From Culex pipiens pallens (Eukaryota; Arthropoda; Insecta; Diptera; Culicidae): DNA of 64,000 nucleotides. Under the pieces are notes generated by a model. That model made no database searches. It saw nothing but the letters and a program-made list of their open reading frames with translations, and was not told where the DNA came from. Positions 1 through 12,012 of the stretch are shown in pieces. The position numbers were made by a program, and so were the translations under genes. The stretch is taken from assembly GCF_016801865.2 (NCBI RefSeq), contig NC_068938.1, forward strand, positions 75,729,316-75,793,315, read 5' to 3'. Positions within the stretch are counted from its first letter, which is position 1, and each line of letters begins with the position of its first letter.

Positions 1-2011
1 AAAGGTCGAAGATCCTTCCCAGAAACCACTTTTTTAACCAATGACGCCGCCAGTGCGTCCTCCAGAAGCCCGCTGGGACAAGCACGGCAGCACGAACGAT
101 CCGGAGCATTTTCAATAAGCAGCAAATTTTGTCTTCCGACGCCACGCCGGGGGGCGTTTGAATATCTTTTCCTCCTTGAAAACACCCAGGACCTCCGCTC
201 CACCAGATGTCCAGAACCATCATCCTTGCTCATCCAGCTCCGGCCTCGGCTCAATAACAATTCTAATCGTTCCGACATCATGAAAAATAATGATCCATCA
301 TAAATATATTTATGGCGGTTTGAGGAAAAAGTTTAATGCTGGGAGGGGAGAGGCTGGGCCCATCGCCGATATCGCGCCCCGAAATCAGAAAAGTTTTGCT
401 TCCGCGAGAGTTGAACTTTTTGTTGTTTGCTGAGGGAGCTAGAAAATACTCTGATTTTACTCCCTTTTGGGGAAGTTGACCTTTGCTGACTTTGCTCTCT
501 AGGAAATGATGAAGAATTTACAAAAAATATATATTGATTTATCAGAATTTTTATTTGGTTTAAAAAATTACTTTTTAAAATGATTTATAGGTACATTAAA
601 AAACAATCATGTTTTTTTTTGCAAAACACTATTTACTCTTAAGCAGATTCATACTTAAGCAGATTCATACTATTTCCCTAGAGAAACATCATTCCGTAGT
701 AAAAGTTGTAGTAGACAAATTTTCCTCCAAACCCCCTCCTCCATCGCCGGTGCAAAACTTCCCCAACCAGCACATTCTCCCCCATTATTGGCGGCAATTT
801 GGCGTCCGATCAATCATTTCTCCACCAGAAGCAGCAACCGAGTCACAACCGTTTGGTCATGGCCTCTAGACCAATGATGTATTTGGGGGGAAGTTGCGGT
901 ATATTGTCAAAACAAATGGAAAGTTTTTGGAGAAAATAGAAAAGGGGAAGCTTCGTTGGTGATTTATTCGGTTAAAGAGTAAATAATATTTTTGAAGAAG
1001 GGGAAAAGTTGCGAAGCTTAAATGCTTTGATAAGGTGATGATGGAAATTATTGATTTTTTGATCAGGCACAAAGCACTTGGAGAGCCCACCTAAGAAGTC
1101 CTGGTCCAACGATTTTAATGTTTGCTGATGACTAAACGATTTTGGCCTAATAATGCTTAAGATGTATCCTGTGACTAATTTTGAGAAAAGCTTCCTCTAT
1201 CAAAGTGTAAATATCGTTAAATTTGTTATGCATCGTTTATCATAGCTCGTACCTTAATATCAACTTTACGACGTTAAACTAATTTGCTGAGCTATCACCT
1301 ACAAACCGTCAATAAATTAAACTTTTCCTCAACCTAAACAAACTGAACGTGGTGTGAAAGTACCATACTCATTTCAAAGAAAAACAACACTTTTATCAAG
1401 AACCAACATTTACGGCCAAGAGCCACAAAACCACCCACCCACAGGTGGCAACGAACCCCGCTTTAAACGGCATCAGCCGGCAGTCTTTTTGAGCACGAAA
1501 TGGTCCACCAACGGGGAACGACGCTGAAGCTGGAGCTGAGCTGACGATGATGATAGTAATTAATTTCAAGTGTTAAAATAAACATTCTTATGTTGAGGGC
1601 GCTCCACCAACGACCATGTGCGGTTGGAAGAGTGCCGTTTCAATGGTGGACGCTGTTGTTGTTGTTGTTGGCGGTGGGAGCTTTCTCCAAGGGTTGACGT
1701 TTTATTTGAGGTTTTTTGTTGTTGATAGTTTGAGTGCTGCATATCGATTGGTGATTGATATTTGACTAACCGTTCAAATTATTGACGGTTTTTTTATATC
1801 CTCAGTAAAGTGTTCGTTTTTTTTTGTCCTAGAGTTAAGAAATTATAAATTATAGTAAATTGCTTTCAGATTATTTATGTTATGCAATCTTTTGAATTCT
1901 AAAAATTGATGTAGAACAAAAATTCTAATTTTTTCTTGAAATAATAAAAAGTTTACAACGTTCGAATTGATGATATCCGTAGAAATGTGCCAGAAGTTAA
2001 AAAAACATAAG
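1..2011. other. Non-coding AT-rich stretch
   Basis: I see no gene here. The ORFs are short, low in complexity and without recognisable domains. A perfect 16-bp tandem duplication (CTTAAGCAGATTCATA twice) lies at 638-669. A short GTT trinucleotide run lies near 1650-1672. Confidence 0.6.
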
Positions 2012-2019
2012 CTCAAAAG

Positions 2020-3091
2020 TAGAGCGTCCAATTTCTCGGGATTACATTTTCTTAAATTTTTAGGAACTGTTTTTTGAAAAGCTCTGAAAAAATAATAGAT
2101 GTACAAACTCAACATGATTTTGTTCAATTGAATTTATTGTTTGGAAAATATATAATTAATCAGATTATCAGAAATTATGATATCAGAATTATTTCTGATA
2201 ATATTATTTTTTGAAGCAACTGGGAATAGATCTTGCTTAATGAGTATTAAATTATTACAATGAGGTAAGCTTTTAACAGATTGATGTTATTTCATTAAAA
2301 CAATATTAACTCCTTGCCTCCAAATTAAATTATTTTTTTTTACGTTTTTGTTTACCATGATTAAATGAGATGAAAATCGAATTTGTGCTTAACGAATTAA
2401 TTCAATTGGTTGAATACCTAGTACTAAAGAAATTACAATTTGAAGCAAAAGAATTATGGAGCACTGGTGCAACTACAAGTGTCAGAGGGTTAAATGTGAA
2501 AAAATAGAAGACTTTTTGTGGAATGATGTTAATTAATCGTATAATTTAAATCATGTCGCATAATAATATTAAAAAAAACATTGAAAAATTACTTTCTATT
2601 GTTTGTTCTCAAAAAATGCAAAAAAATATTCAAAGCTTGCTTCAAATATTTGAAAACATTGGGTTGTTTGGAGTAAAACCAACACTAAAAAGCTTTACCA
2701 TTTGTTCAAGAGCTGAAACCAGTATTTGTCATGAAAAACATAATTTCTACATGTTTTTTTTTCTCATTTCAATAAACTGGTCACAGAGGCAAGTTTAACA
2801 GAAATTTTATGATTTTGGATTATGGATTCATTTTACTCACAGTTTAAACACATTGATAAAAAATATTTCTCATCAAAAAATACCAAAATACATTTTCTTG
2901 TAGTTGAATGATTTTTTACATGCAGTCAAGCTGTGAATTGATCTTCACACTTAGTTAAACCATTAATGTTGATGTCCTATACAATTTTGTTGCATAATAT
3001 TAATTAAAACCAAGATCATGACAATCATGAAATTGGCTGAAATTTTCCCGTTTCCCTTGAAATTTGTAACCCCGGGTAATTGGACGCTCTA
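2020..3091. mobile_element. hAT-type non-autonomous DNA transposon, 8-bp TSD
   Basis: The left end TAGAGCGTCCAATT is mirrored by AATTGGACGCTCTA at the right end. The similarity continues inward through a CGGGRTTACA block, giving TIRs of roughly 27 bp. The element is flanked by an exact 8-bp duplication, CTCAAAAG, at 2012-2019 and 3092-3099. An 8-bp TSD is the hallmark of hAT elements. The 1072-bp interior has no credible transposase ORF, so the copy would need a transposase from elsewhere. Confidence 0.85.
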
Positions 3092-3099
3092 CTCAAAAG

Positions 3100-4096
3100 G
3101 ACAGAAGATCAAATGTTAATGAGACATAATGTCGAAAAAACAAATGTTTCAACAGAGGCTTAATAATCATTTTTTTGTAACGTCAGTGGAAGTGACATTG
3201 GGACTGGGGAGTGAGATTGAGTCAATGTAATTTTAAGCAGATTTTACCATTTCTCAGATTCTTCTCAATTAATCTAAATCCTGGGTAAAAAAGATTAAAC
3301 TAAATTAAGGGTTGTGTAGGGGACATCTCAAGATGACTTAACTGAAAAAATCTCGTTCCTAGAACAATTCCTGTAAATTTGGGCAACTGTTTGAAATTGA
3401 GGTACGTTTTTGACAAAAAATGACCTCTTGAAAAATAAACTTTTAAATATTTTTTATTAACAGATTTTCAAAACAAGACGTGTATCATTTTTTGACCCAT
3501 AGTCACCCCACTTACGGTAACATTTCGTGAGTTTTGCATTAAATATCAGTTTTTTAAATAGTTCCATGGGAAGTAGTCTGATCTTAATTTTGCAGTGATT
3601 TTTTCAAATCTTTTTAATAAATCATTTTTTTTCAAAATTTTGATAAGGATTATCCATTCTCTCAAATATGAGTACATCTTTTATAGTCATATGAGACTTA
3701 TAAAGTATTTTATTTTTTTAAATTTTTAGTGTCTTTTTCTTTGTTTATATTTAAGGAGTTTCTCCATTTTTTAAAACATGAGCAGCCCTTCAAAAAGTTA
3801 AATAAGAAACAGTCAAACTTCAAACGGATTTAATGCGATTTTTTTACAGTTCAGACTCGAATATCCGATGGCCTTGGAAAATATCACTTCGGATAATCGA
3901 ATCTTCAGATAATCTAATCACGAGGATAGGTTTTTTTCGCTTTCTTTTTTTTTTTTTTTTGAGCTTAAGTAAGACCCCTTAACTACTTTTAAGTCATTTA
4001 GAATTTTTAAAGCCAACATGGCGGCCAAAATGGCGGTTATTAATTATTGTGAAAATGCATTTGGATATTTTTAAGGATTTTTTTCCAATTTTGACA
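3100..4096. other. AT-rich stretch with repeat fragments
   Basis: No gene is seen. Two segments look like repeat debris: a patch around 3845-3925 with repeated ATCCGA/AATCGAATC-like words, and a patch at 4015-4040 with repeated ATGGCGG words. A poly-T run lies near 3945-3961. Confidence 0.5.
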
Positions 4097-6020
4097 AGTG
4101 AGCAATTCTCTACCAAAACCGGAAATGGATTTTATTTGTATTTTTTGATTTTGCTCAAACTTTGTGGGGGCCTTCCCTCTGACCAAATAAGCTATTTTGT
4201 GTCATTGGTTCACCCATACAAGTCTCCATACAAATTTGGCTGCTGTCCATACAAAAATGGTATGTAAATATTCAAACAGCTGTAACTTTTGAGTGAATTT
4301 TCTGATCAATTTGGTGTCTTCGGCAAAGTTGTAGGTATTGTTGAGGACTTTTGAGAAAAAAATAGGTACACGAAAAAAAAATTTGCTGATTTTTTTATCA
4401 ACTTTTTTTTCATTAAAACTCAATTTCCCAAAATACGTATTTTTTGATTTTCGAGATTTTTTGATATGTTTTAGGGGACTAAAATCCGCAACTTTTGAGC
4501 TATAGAGAAACATGGTCAAAAAATCTGCCGCCAAGTTATGAATTTTTGAAAAAATAGTGATTTTTGGAAAAAATCCAAATTTCATGCAAAAACAAATTTG
4601 AAATCAATTTTTAATGCAAAATTGAATTTGCAATCGAAAACTACTTTACAATTTTTTTGATAAAGGGCTTCGTTTTCAAGATATAGGCACCGAAAGTTTG
4701 ATTTTAGCAAAATATTTGCAGTTTTTCGATTTAAAAAAAAAAGTGACCATGAGCGACCATTTCTAAAAATATTTTTTTTGAAAAGTTCAGAAAATTTTCT
4801 ATAAAATTGTCTAAGAGACATTGAAGATTGGACCTCGGGTTGCTGAGATACAGCCGCTTTAAGAAAAAGAAACACGAAAATTTAAGTTTTCTAAGTCTCA
4901 CCAAAACAACCCACCATTTTCTAATGTCGATATCTCAGCAACTAATGGTCCGATTTTCAATGTTAATACATGAAACATTCGTGAAATTTTCCGATCTTTT
5001 CGAAAAAAATGTTCGGGCCATAATATAAGGGCCAAACATCGAATATTACGCCCATTTAAAATGTTAGTATTGATTTAATTTTTTTCAAAATATTTTTTTC
5101 GAAAAGATCGGAAAATTTCACGAATGTTTCATGTATTAACATTGAAAATCGGACCATTAGTTGCTGAGATATCGACATTAGAAAATGGTGGGTTGTTTTG
5201 GTGAGACTTAGAAAACTTAAATTTTCGTGTTTCTTTTTCTTAAAGCGGCTGTATCTCAGCAACCCGAGGTCCAATCTTCAAAGTCTCTTAGACAATTTTA
5301 TAGAAAATTTTCTGAACTTTTCAAAAAAAATATTTTTAGAAGTGGTCGCTCATGGTCACTTTTTTTTAAAAATCGAAAAACTGCAAAAATTTTGCTAAAA
5401 TCAAACTTTCGGTGCCTATATCTTGAAAACGAAGCCCTTTATCAAAAAAATTGTAAAGTAGTTTTCGATTGCAAATTCAATTTTGCATTAGAAATTGATT
5501 TCAAATTTGTTTTTGCATGAAATTTGGATTTTTTTCCAAAAATCACTATTTTTCAAAAATTCATAACTTGGCGGCAGATTTTTTGACCATGTTTCTCTAT
5601 AGCTCAAAAGTTGCGGATTTTAGTCCCCTAAAACATATCAAAAAATCTCGAAAATCAAAAAACACGTATTTTGGGAAATTGAGTTTTAGTGAAAAAAAAG
5701 TTGATAAAAAAATCTGCAATTTTTTTTTTCCGTGTACCTATTTTTTTCTCAAAAGTCCTCAACAATACCTACAACTTTGCCGAATACACCAAATTGATCA
5801 GAAAATTCACTCAAAAGTTACAGCTGTTTGAATATTTACATACCATTTTTATATGGACAGCAGCCAAATTTGTATGGAGACTTGTATGGGTGAACCAATG
5901 ACACAAAATAGCTTATTTGGTCATAGGGAAGGCCCCCACAAAGTTTGAGTCAAATAAAAAAATACAAAAATTAAAAATGGTCGAAATCGGCCGATTTCGT
6001 AGAGAGTTGCTCAAGTTTAA
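4097..6020. repeat. Long near-perfect inverted repeat (arms about 0.92 kb, 81-bp spacer)
   Basis: The arm at about 4097-5010 reappears as its reverse complement at about 5092-6020, around an 81-bp unique spacer at 5011-5091. Similarity is very high over most of the arm and drops at the outer ends. The mirrored ORFs on the two strands (for example 4582-4875 and 5227-5520) are copies of each other created by the palindrome and show no domain, so I do not call them genes. A diverged single arm recurs at 22728-22810 plus 26094-27125. The structure could be a foldback-type element or a tail-to-tail duplication. Confidence 0.85.
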
Positions 6021-6073
6021 AAATATGTTCGTGGTATCTTTTTTCAATTTTTTTAAGCTTGCGATCATTGAAA

Positions 6074-6880
<807 letters not shown>

Positions 6881-6883
6881 TTA

Positions 6884-7091
6884 GGCCGCTGCAAATATTT
6901 TTTGAAGTTTATGTCCCTCGACTCTGACCAAAGTCGTGGGGGGGGGGGGGGGGGGCAAAAAAAAAAAAAATTTTTTTTTATTTTAAAGTTTTTGGAAAAA
7001 AAAATTTTGTCCCCTGATTTTTCAGACCAATTTTGAAGGGGGGAGAGGGGGGGGGGGGCAACATAAACTTTGAAAATTATTTGCAACGGCC
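6884..7091. mobile_element. PIF/Harbinger-like MITE with TTA duplication
   Basis: The left end GGCCGCTGCAAATATTTT matches the reverse complement of the right end (GGCCGTTGCAAATAATTTTC), and both continue into a TTTATG block. TTA flanks both sides (6881-6883 and 7092-7094), as expected for the 3-bp target of PIF/Harbinger. The interior contains two long G tracts (about 6938-6955 and 7036-7058). Related ends occur at 9671-9735, 33074-33110 and 33513-33549. Confidence 0.7.
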
Positions 7092-7291
7092 TTAAAAGGT
7101 TTTAAATCAGGCCCATAGTTGCAAGATTTACGTTTGAAAATAATGATCGTTTAGATGAAACTTAACAAAAATCCTTAAATGCCTTCTTCAGCAACTAAGG
7201 GAAATTCTCCTATGTTGTACAGATTAAAGACATGGTCTCATTTACTTTCAATTGAGTTCTTAAATTAGGCTTAAATTTTTGCCCATTGAAA

Positions 7292-7458
7292 AGGTAGGTT
7301 GAATGTCACCTCTTTTTTGTATAATATTATCTATAAAATGTGTAAAATGTTAACCAGATGAATTTTTCACCAGTAATTCATCAGTTTCTGATGTAATATT
7401 ACACTTTTTTATTTGACACAAAATCTGTCACCATTTCCATTTTTATTTTTTTTGTGTA
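7292..7458. mobile_element. Fragment of the CACAGAAAA MITE family
   Basis: The segment shares GGTAGGTTGAATRTYACCTC, a GATGAATTTTTCA-like centre and ACAAAATCTGTCACCATTTCC with the copy at 22100-22328. The terminal CACAG ends are eroded, so the borders are approximate. Confidence 0.6.
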
Positions 7459-9670
7459 ATTGTACAAACAACAAAGATTTAAAAAACAATTTTTTCTAAG
7501 TTATTGAAAAATAAGTATTTCAAGAAAGCATTATTCTATAAAATGATTTCCAATTGAAAAAAAACATGTTGGTAAATTGGCCTCTTTTCTCTCAATAATA
7601 AAAAAAATCAAACCCGGTTTTAAGAAAAAAAAATGCATCTTTCTGAAATTGTGTGATGCTTTAGACAATTATTACCTCATAATAGTTTGGCGACACATTT
7701 TCCTTATTCCGATTCAATTATAAGTAATGATTTCTCATATCTGTAAAAAAAGGCAATCGCTCAAATTTAATTCCACCCTCATATTTTCCCATTTCATCGC
7801 TAAAAATGACCCACTTTCAGTAAAATCCTGTTGACTTGGAGTACTCTTCAACCTTCCTCCCTCCTCCACTTTTACATCCGTACGTAAAGTGTGCTGATTT
7901 ATTCATTAGCGCTGAAATATTGCCAACAGATGCAGTGTGCGCTGGAGTGGAGTAAACAGTAGCAGAAATCGGCCCTCCAACCTGCTCTCGATTGCATGTA
8001 ATTAAAATTAATCGATCCCCGATAAAGCACCTCTTTGAGCACACTCTTTTATTTTATTTTTTTTTTTGCTGCACCCCACCGCCATCGAATGGCGTTTTTA
8101 GGGATGCTTGAAAATCAACTGTTATTAAGAAAAAAAACAATTTTAAATTTTGATCATCTCGAGCACTTTTGAATTTGTGCAATCAATAAAAAAATACAGT
8201 CAGTAGCACAATTCATTTTTATTGAATCGGTGATTAAATTTATTATTATTTTGAGTGTCACTGTATACGAAGATTTTCAGTATTTCTAAGTTTAGACTCT
8301 ACATTTATGGATATAACTCAAAATTACATTTTGAAATTTGTATTTATTTTATTTTTTTTTTAAAGAAAAAAACTCAAATAAGGCATTTTTATGCAATGAA
8401 GTGTAGGTCAGCAAACGAATCAATTTCTGTCCGTTCCCAATGCATAATTCCCAATCGATTGGATGCGTTCCCGTAGCAAGGGAATCAACGAGGGGGGATG
8501 CTGGGGAATGTTTAATCGGTTCATAATAACCGAACAATGACGGCGCTGATAAAAATCATACATAAAAGCATAACTCTCCCTGGCACGCGCCTTCCTTGGT
8601 GGAAAAAGGTGGGGAGAGGTTGGTATTTCGATAGAGTCAATCAACCGTGAAAAAAGTGCATTAAATCGATGAGTAATCGCGTGGTGGGTTATTGGAGGGG
8701 TTTAGGGGAGAAGTGCATTGTGATTGAGAGGAACGCATAGCAGATGGAGCAACCTCGAGCGATGTAATTTATTCCAGAAGCAGCTGTGAAGCACTTTCCA
8801 ATCCCGGATCATTCAGCTGGGAGATTGTTGGGAATGCACAATCGGCCAGTTGGCAAATCAAACTCTCAAACTGTGCTTTTCAGCCCCGCAACAGTTTGGA
8901 GTTGTTGATAAACTAATTGTGCGTGGAATTGCGGAAGGACTGATTTCCACTTGAGAGCAAATGTTGCAAAGTTTATGAATTTGTTTAATGGAATTTAACT
9001 CGTTTGTGTAGACCACACGCATCTTTAGAAATGGATGGAAAGCATTAACATTTGCATACATTTCAGAAAAAAAAAACAAATTTTGAAACAGCCAACAGAT
9101 AACGAGAAAAACTTAAAATGAGAAATAACAACATAATTTCAACCAAGGTTTATTTTGACTGCATTTACTCCCCTTAACCATTTTCCTAAAGTTTGGAAAC
9201 GATAGGTTGAGTGCATTGCGTTTTAATTTCCCATGGAAATTTATGACACTTACGATTTTTCTTATTTTCATTTTCCATGTTATGATTCATATTGTATAGC
9301 AGCTGTTCGGGTTATAATGCATTTTCCTATGGTTTTTCATTGACATGTTGAAATTCTGGATTGTAATTTCAATTAATAATTAATTTTAATTTAATAATTA
9401 ATATAAATTTTCATAACCATTTCCAAAAATATTCGAAAATAATATTGACAATTTTTTGAAATTCATTACACTTGTTAGATTTTTGAACAAAATATTTTTG
9501 TCGTTTAACAATCGGCATCCAAATATGCATTAATCATCAGTTTTTTTTTATATTTTAAAAAATAGGAAGATCCTTTTTTTACATACATTTTTAAAATATG
9601 TTCATTAATTCAATTAACCTAAAAATTTTTTTTTCTTAAATTCAATGTTATCAAATGGCAATATACTAAG
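7459..9670. other. Non-coding stretch
   Basis: No gene is supported. Around 7800-8050 and 8400-8900 the GC content is higher and short ORFs overlap on both strands without domains. Confidence 0.45.
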
Positions 9671-11026
9671 GCCAATGCAAATATTTTTTTCAAAATTTTT
9701 GTCCCTCGACTCTGGCTGAGATCGAGGGAAGGACAAAAAAAATCTAATAATTTTAGAGGGTTTTTTTAAAGGTCCTATGAACTATTGCCTCTTATATGTT
9801 TATATGACCTTTTCTAAAAAAAACTCTAGACAAGGGTCCTGATTGCTCCAAAAAGACTCAGTCACTCGCGATCACAAATCTAAAGCGACAGCAAACTACT
9901 CTGATGTATTCCTACCATTTTTCACTTCCATACCAATCGCTACTGAACACTCTCTCTTTGCTCATCAAAGACACATTTGGCAGCAATTTCCACCATACCA
10001 AATTCTAATTGACGGCAAACTGTTGCAGTGAAGGCCAAGTGAGCGCCGCGCTCGTATTTTTAGGCTCTCTCCTCTCTGACCGTATTTGTGTGTGACTCGG
10101 GATGACGGACGGAGTAGGAAAAGAATTTCACGAATTATTTGTTTCGCTGAGTGAAGTGATTGAGCAAGGCGCTGGCAGAGAACGGTTAGTGTTCACTCGC
10201 GAATGGTGGCGCGCTCCGGTCGGCAAAGATTCATTCGGTGATGAGCAGGGATGGTATTTTCTCGTTTCCTCGCCGATGGCGAGGGCTTTTAAATATCGTC
10301 CCTCGCTCAAATCATCAAATTTTCGGCGTTCTCCCAAAACTGCATCAAGAGAGCGAAGCGAAAACGACGCCGATGAAATAGCGAGCAACGAACAAACCGA
10401 TGCGTAAGACGGAAAAAAATCTCTCACACGGCCAGTCCCCTCGCTCAAAAAGCAAGAGAAAGAGCAATCGTGAAATTCTCTCGCCCGTAAGCGCTGTAGA
10501 AATGAGTTCATTTGTGTGCGTGAGCTCCAGTGTACGTATACAGCAATTTCGTGTGCGTGTCTCTCCGGTTGGAACGATAGTTCCATCGGAGCCAGCGATA
10601 CGGTATTTCTCGTCGGTTCGTTGGGCTTTCGATATTCGCGATAGCAAGCCGACCATCACTCGGCTGCGAAAGAGAAGAGAAATTTTAAGAGACGAGGAAC
10701 GCACCGAAATATGCATCAATGATAGTGCGATGGTGATGGTTTACCTACCCTGGTGATGAGTGAGTGACTTCTGATCTTTGAACTGAAAATCAAGACCCTT
10801 GCTCTAGAATAGAAATAACAAGGCAAAGTCTCAACATTTGAATAATAAAAGTGTTTTAAAATGCATTATACACTACTTTAAAATTAACATGCTAAAAATG
10901 ATTCTTAACGTAGGGGGATGCATTTAAAATTGATTTTAGCTTAGCTTTAGATTTTTTATGTTGACATTTAGCAGTTTTTTGAAAAAATATTTGTTTTGCT
11001 CCCTACTAATATCTGTACCAGCCTTA
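9671..11026. mobile_element. Probable TIR element carrying a nested hAT element
   Basis: The left end at 9671 (AGGCCAATGCAAATA, then GTCCCTCGACTCTGG) belongs to the same family as the element at 6884. A plausible partner end (reverse complement of GTACCAGCCTT) lies at 11016-11026. The 971-bp hAT element at 9831-10801 sits between them. I found no clean TSD, so pairing these two ends is an inference. Confidence 0.4.
9831..10801. mobile_element. hAT-type MITE, GC-rich interior
   Basis: The ends are CAAGGGTCCTGATT on the left and AATCAAGACCCTTG on the right. CTCTAGA repeats at 9824-9830 and 10802-10808 as the TSD; 7 bp match, and an eighth is offset. The same TIR bounds the copy at 15592-16177. 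The interior is unusually GC-rich and opens overlapping ORFs in several frames on both strands (10102-10756), which I treat as compositional shadows. Confidence 0.8.
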
Positions 11027-11649
11027 ATCAAATAAAAAGGTATATTCAAAATTGTTTTTTTTTTTCTAAATCACAGTTTTAAAAGAATTTGAATAAAACA
11101 ATATGTCCTTATAATTTCTATGAAATTACGTAATTCTTAATTTTAAGCCACAACGCTATATAAAACTTTTTTTTATTACTTAAAAAGTAAATATAACGCG
11201 AGGTTCTTTAACTATTATTAAATAATTTTGAGAAACTTTAGCTATATTAAAATCTAACTACTTATGATAGATTATGGCTACCAATTCTTGCGGAGCAAAA
11301 TTCCGTACACTTTGCCGATATGACACATTGGTTTAACAAAAAACTGTCAAGGAATAATTTATATAAATTTGAAATTAAAAATATAAAACTTTCTTGTTTT
11401 AAAGCTAACAAATTTCACTTTGCTATCGTAGTGCTTACACGCTTGCACGTTTAAAAATATTCACAAAATAAACCACGATTTGCTGAATCAAATCTACATG
11501 TCCTTCCATTTTTTTAAGTTTATTTTTTTCAAAATGTCAAGTTTGCTTTAAAAGTAATATCGTTCTCTTTAAAAAAAATCTAGAGTTTTATTTTGAAAAG
11601 GACCTTCTGGAAAAACTCTAGATTTGCAATTTAAATGTTTTCAGGTTTC

Positions 11650-12012
11650 CACAAGGTTTAGAAAACCTTTGGATCTTTTATCGGATAAATATGTTTTGTA
11701 AGGAATTTCAAAAGAACAATTATTGAATAGTTAGCCAAATTATCATTATTATTAACAAATGGACAGTTAAATATAATTGTCTAATTAGAAAACGCTTTGG
11801 CAAATTCAGAAAATCACTTAATATGATAATAACAACTGTTTGAAATTTAATAGCTTGCTGGAGCAAAAAGCTAAGACATTTTTTATTCATTTTAGTTACT
11901 TTGGTTTTTAAAGAACAGTTTATGTATTTTAAACATTATTATCAATTATTGTTATTAAATTCCTTACAAACAAATTTATCCAATAAAATATCCAAGATTT
12001 TTCAAAAGCTTG
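11650..12012. repeat. Imperfect inverted repeat pair (MITE-like)
   Basis: A segment near 11665-11730 (with TTTTATCGGATAAATATG and TTTGTAAGGAATTT) is matched in inverted orientation by 11945-12008 (AAATTCCTTACAAACAAATT, then TATCCAATAAAATATCC). Each arm is about 65 bp with several mismatches. I found no clear TSD. Confidence 0.55.

Noticed and set aside
4202..5901. Several 66-127 residue ORFs
   Set aside because: They appear twice as mirror images because of the palindrome and are rich in Phe, Lys and Asn with no domain.
10102..10756. Overlapping ORFs on both strands in a GC-rich block
   Set aside because: They lie inside a TSD-bounded hAT-type MITE, have no domains, and are open in several frames at once, as GC-rich low-complexity DNA gives.
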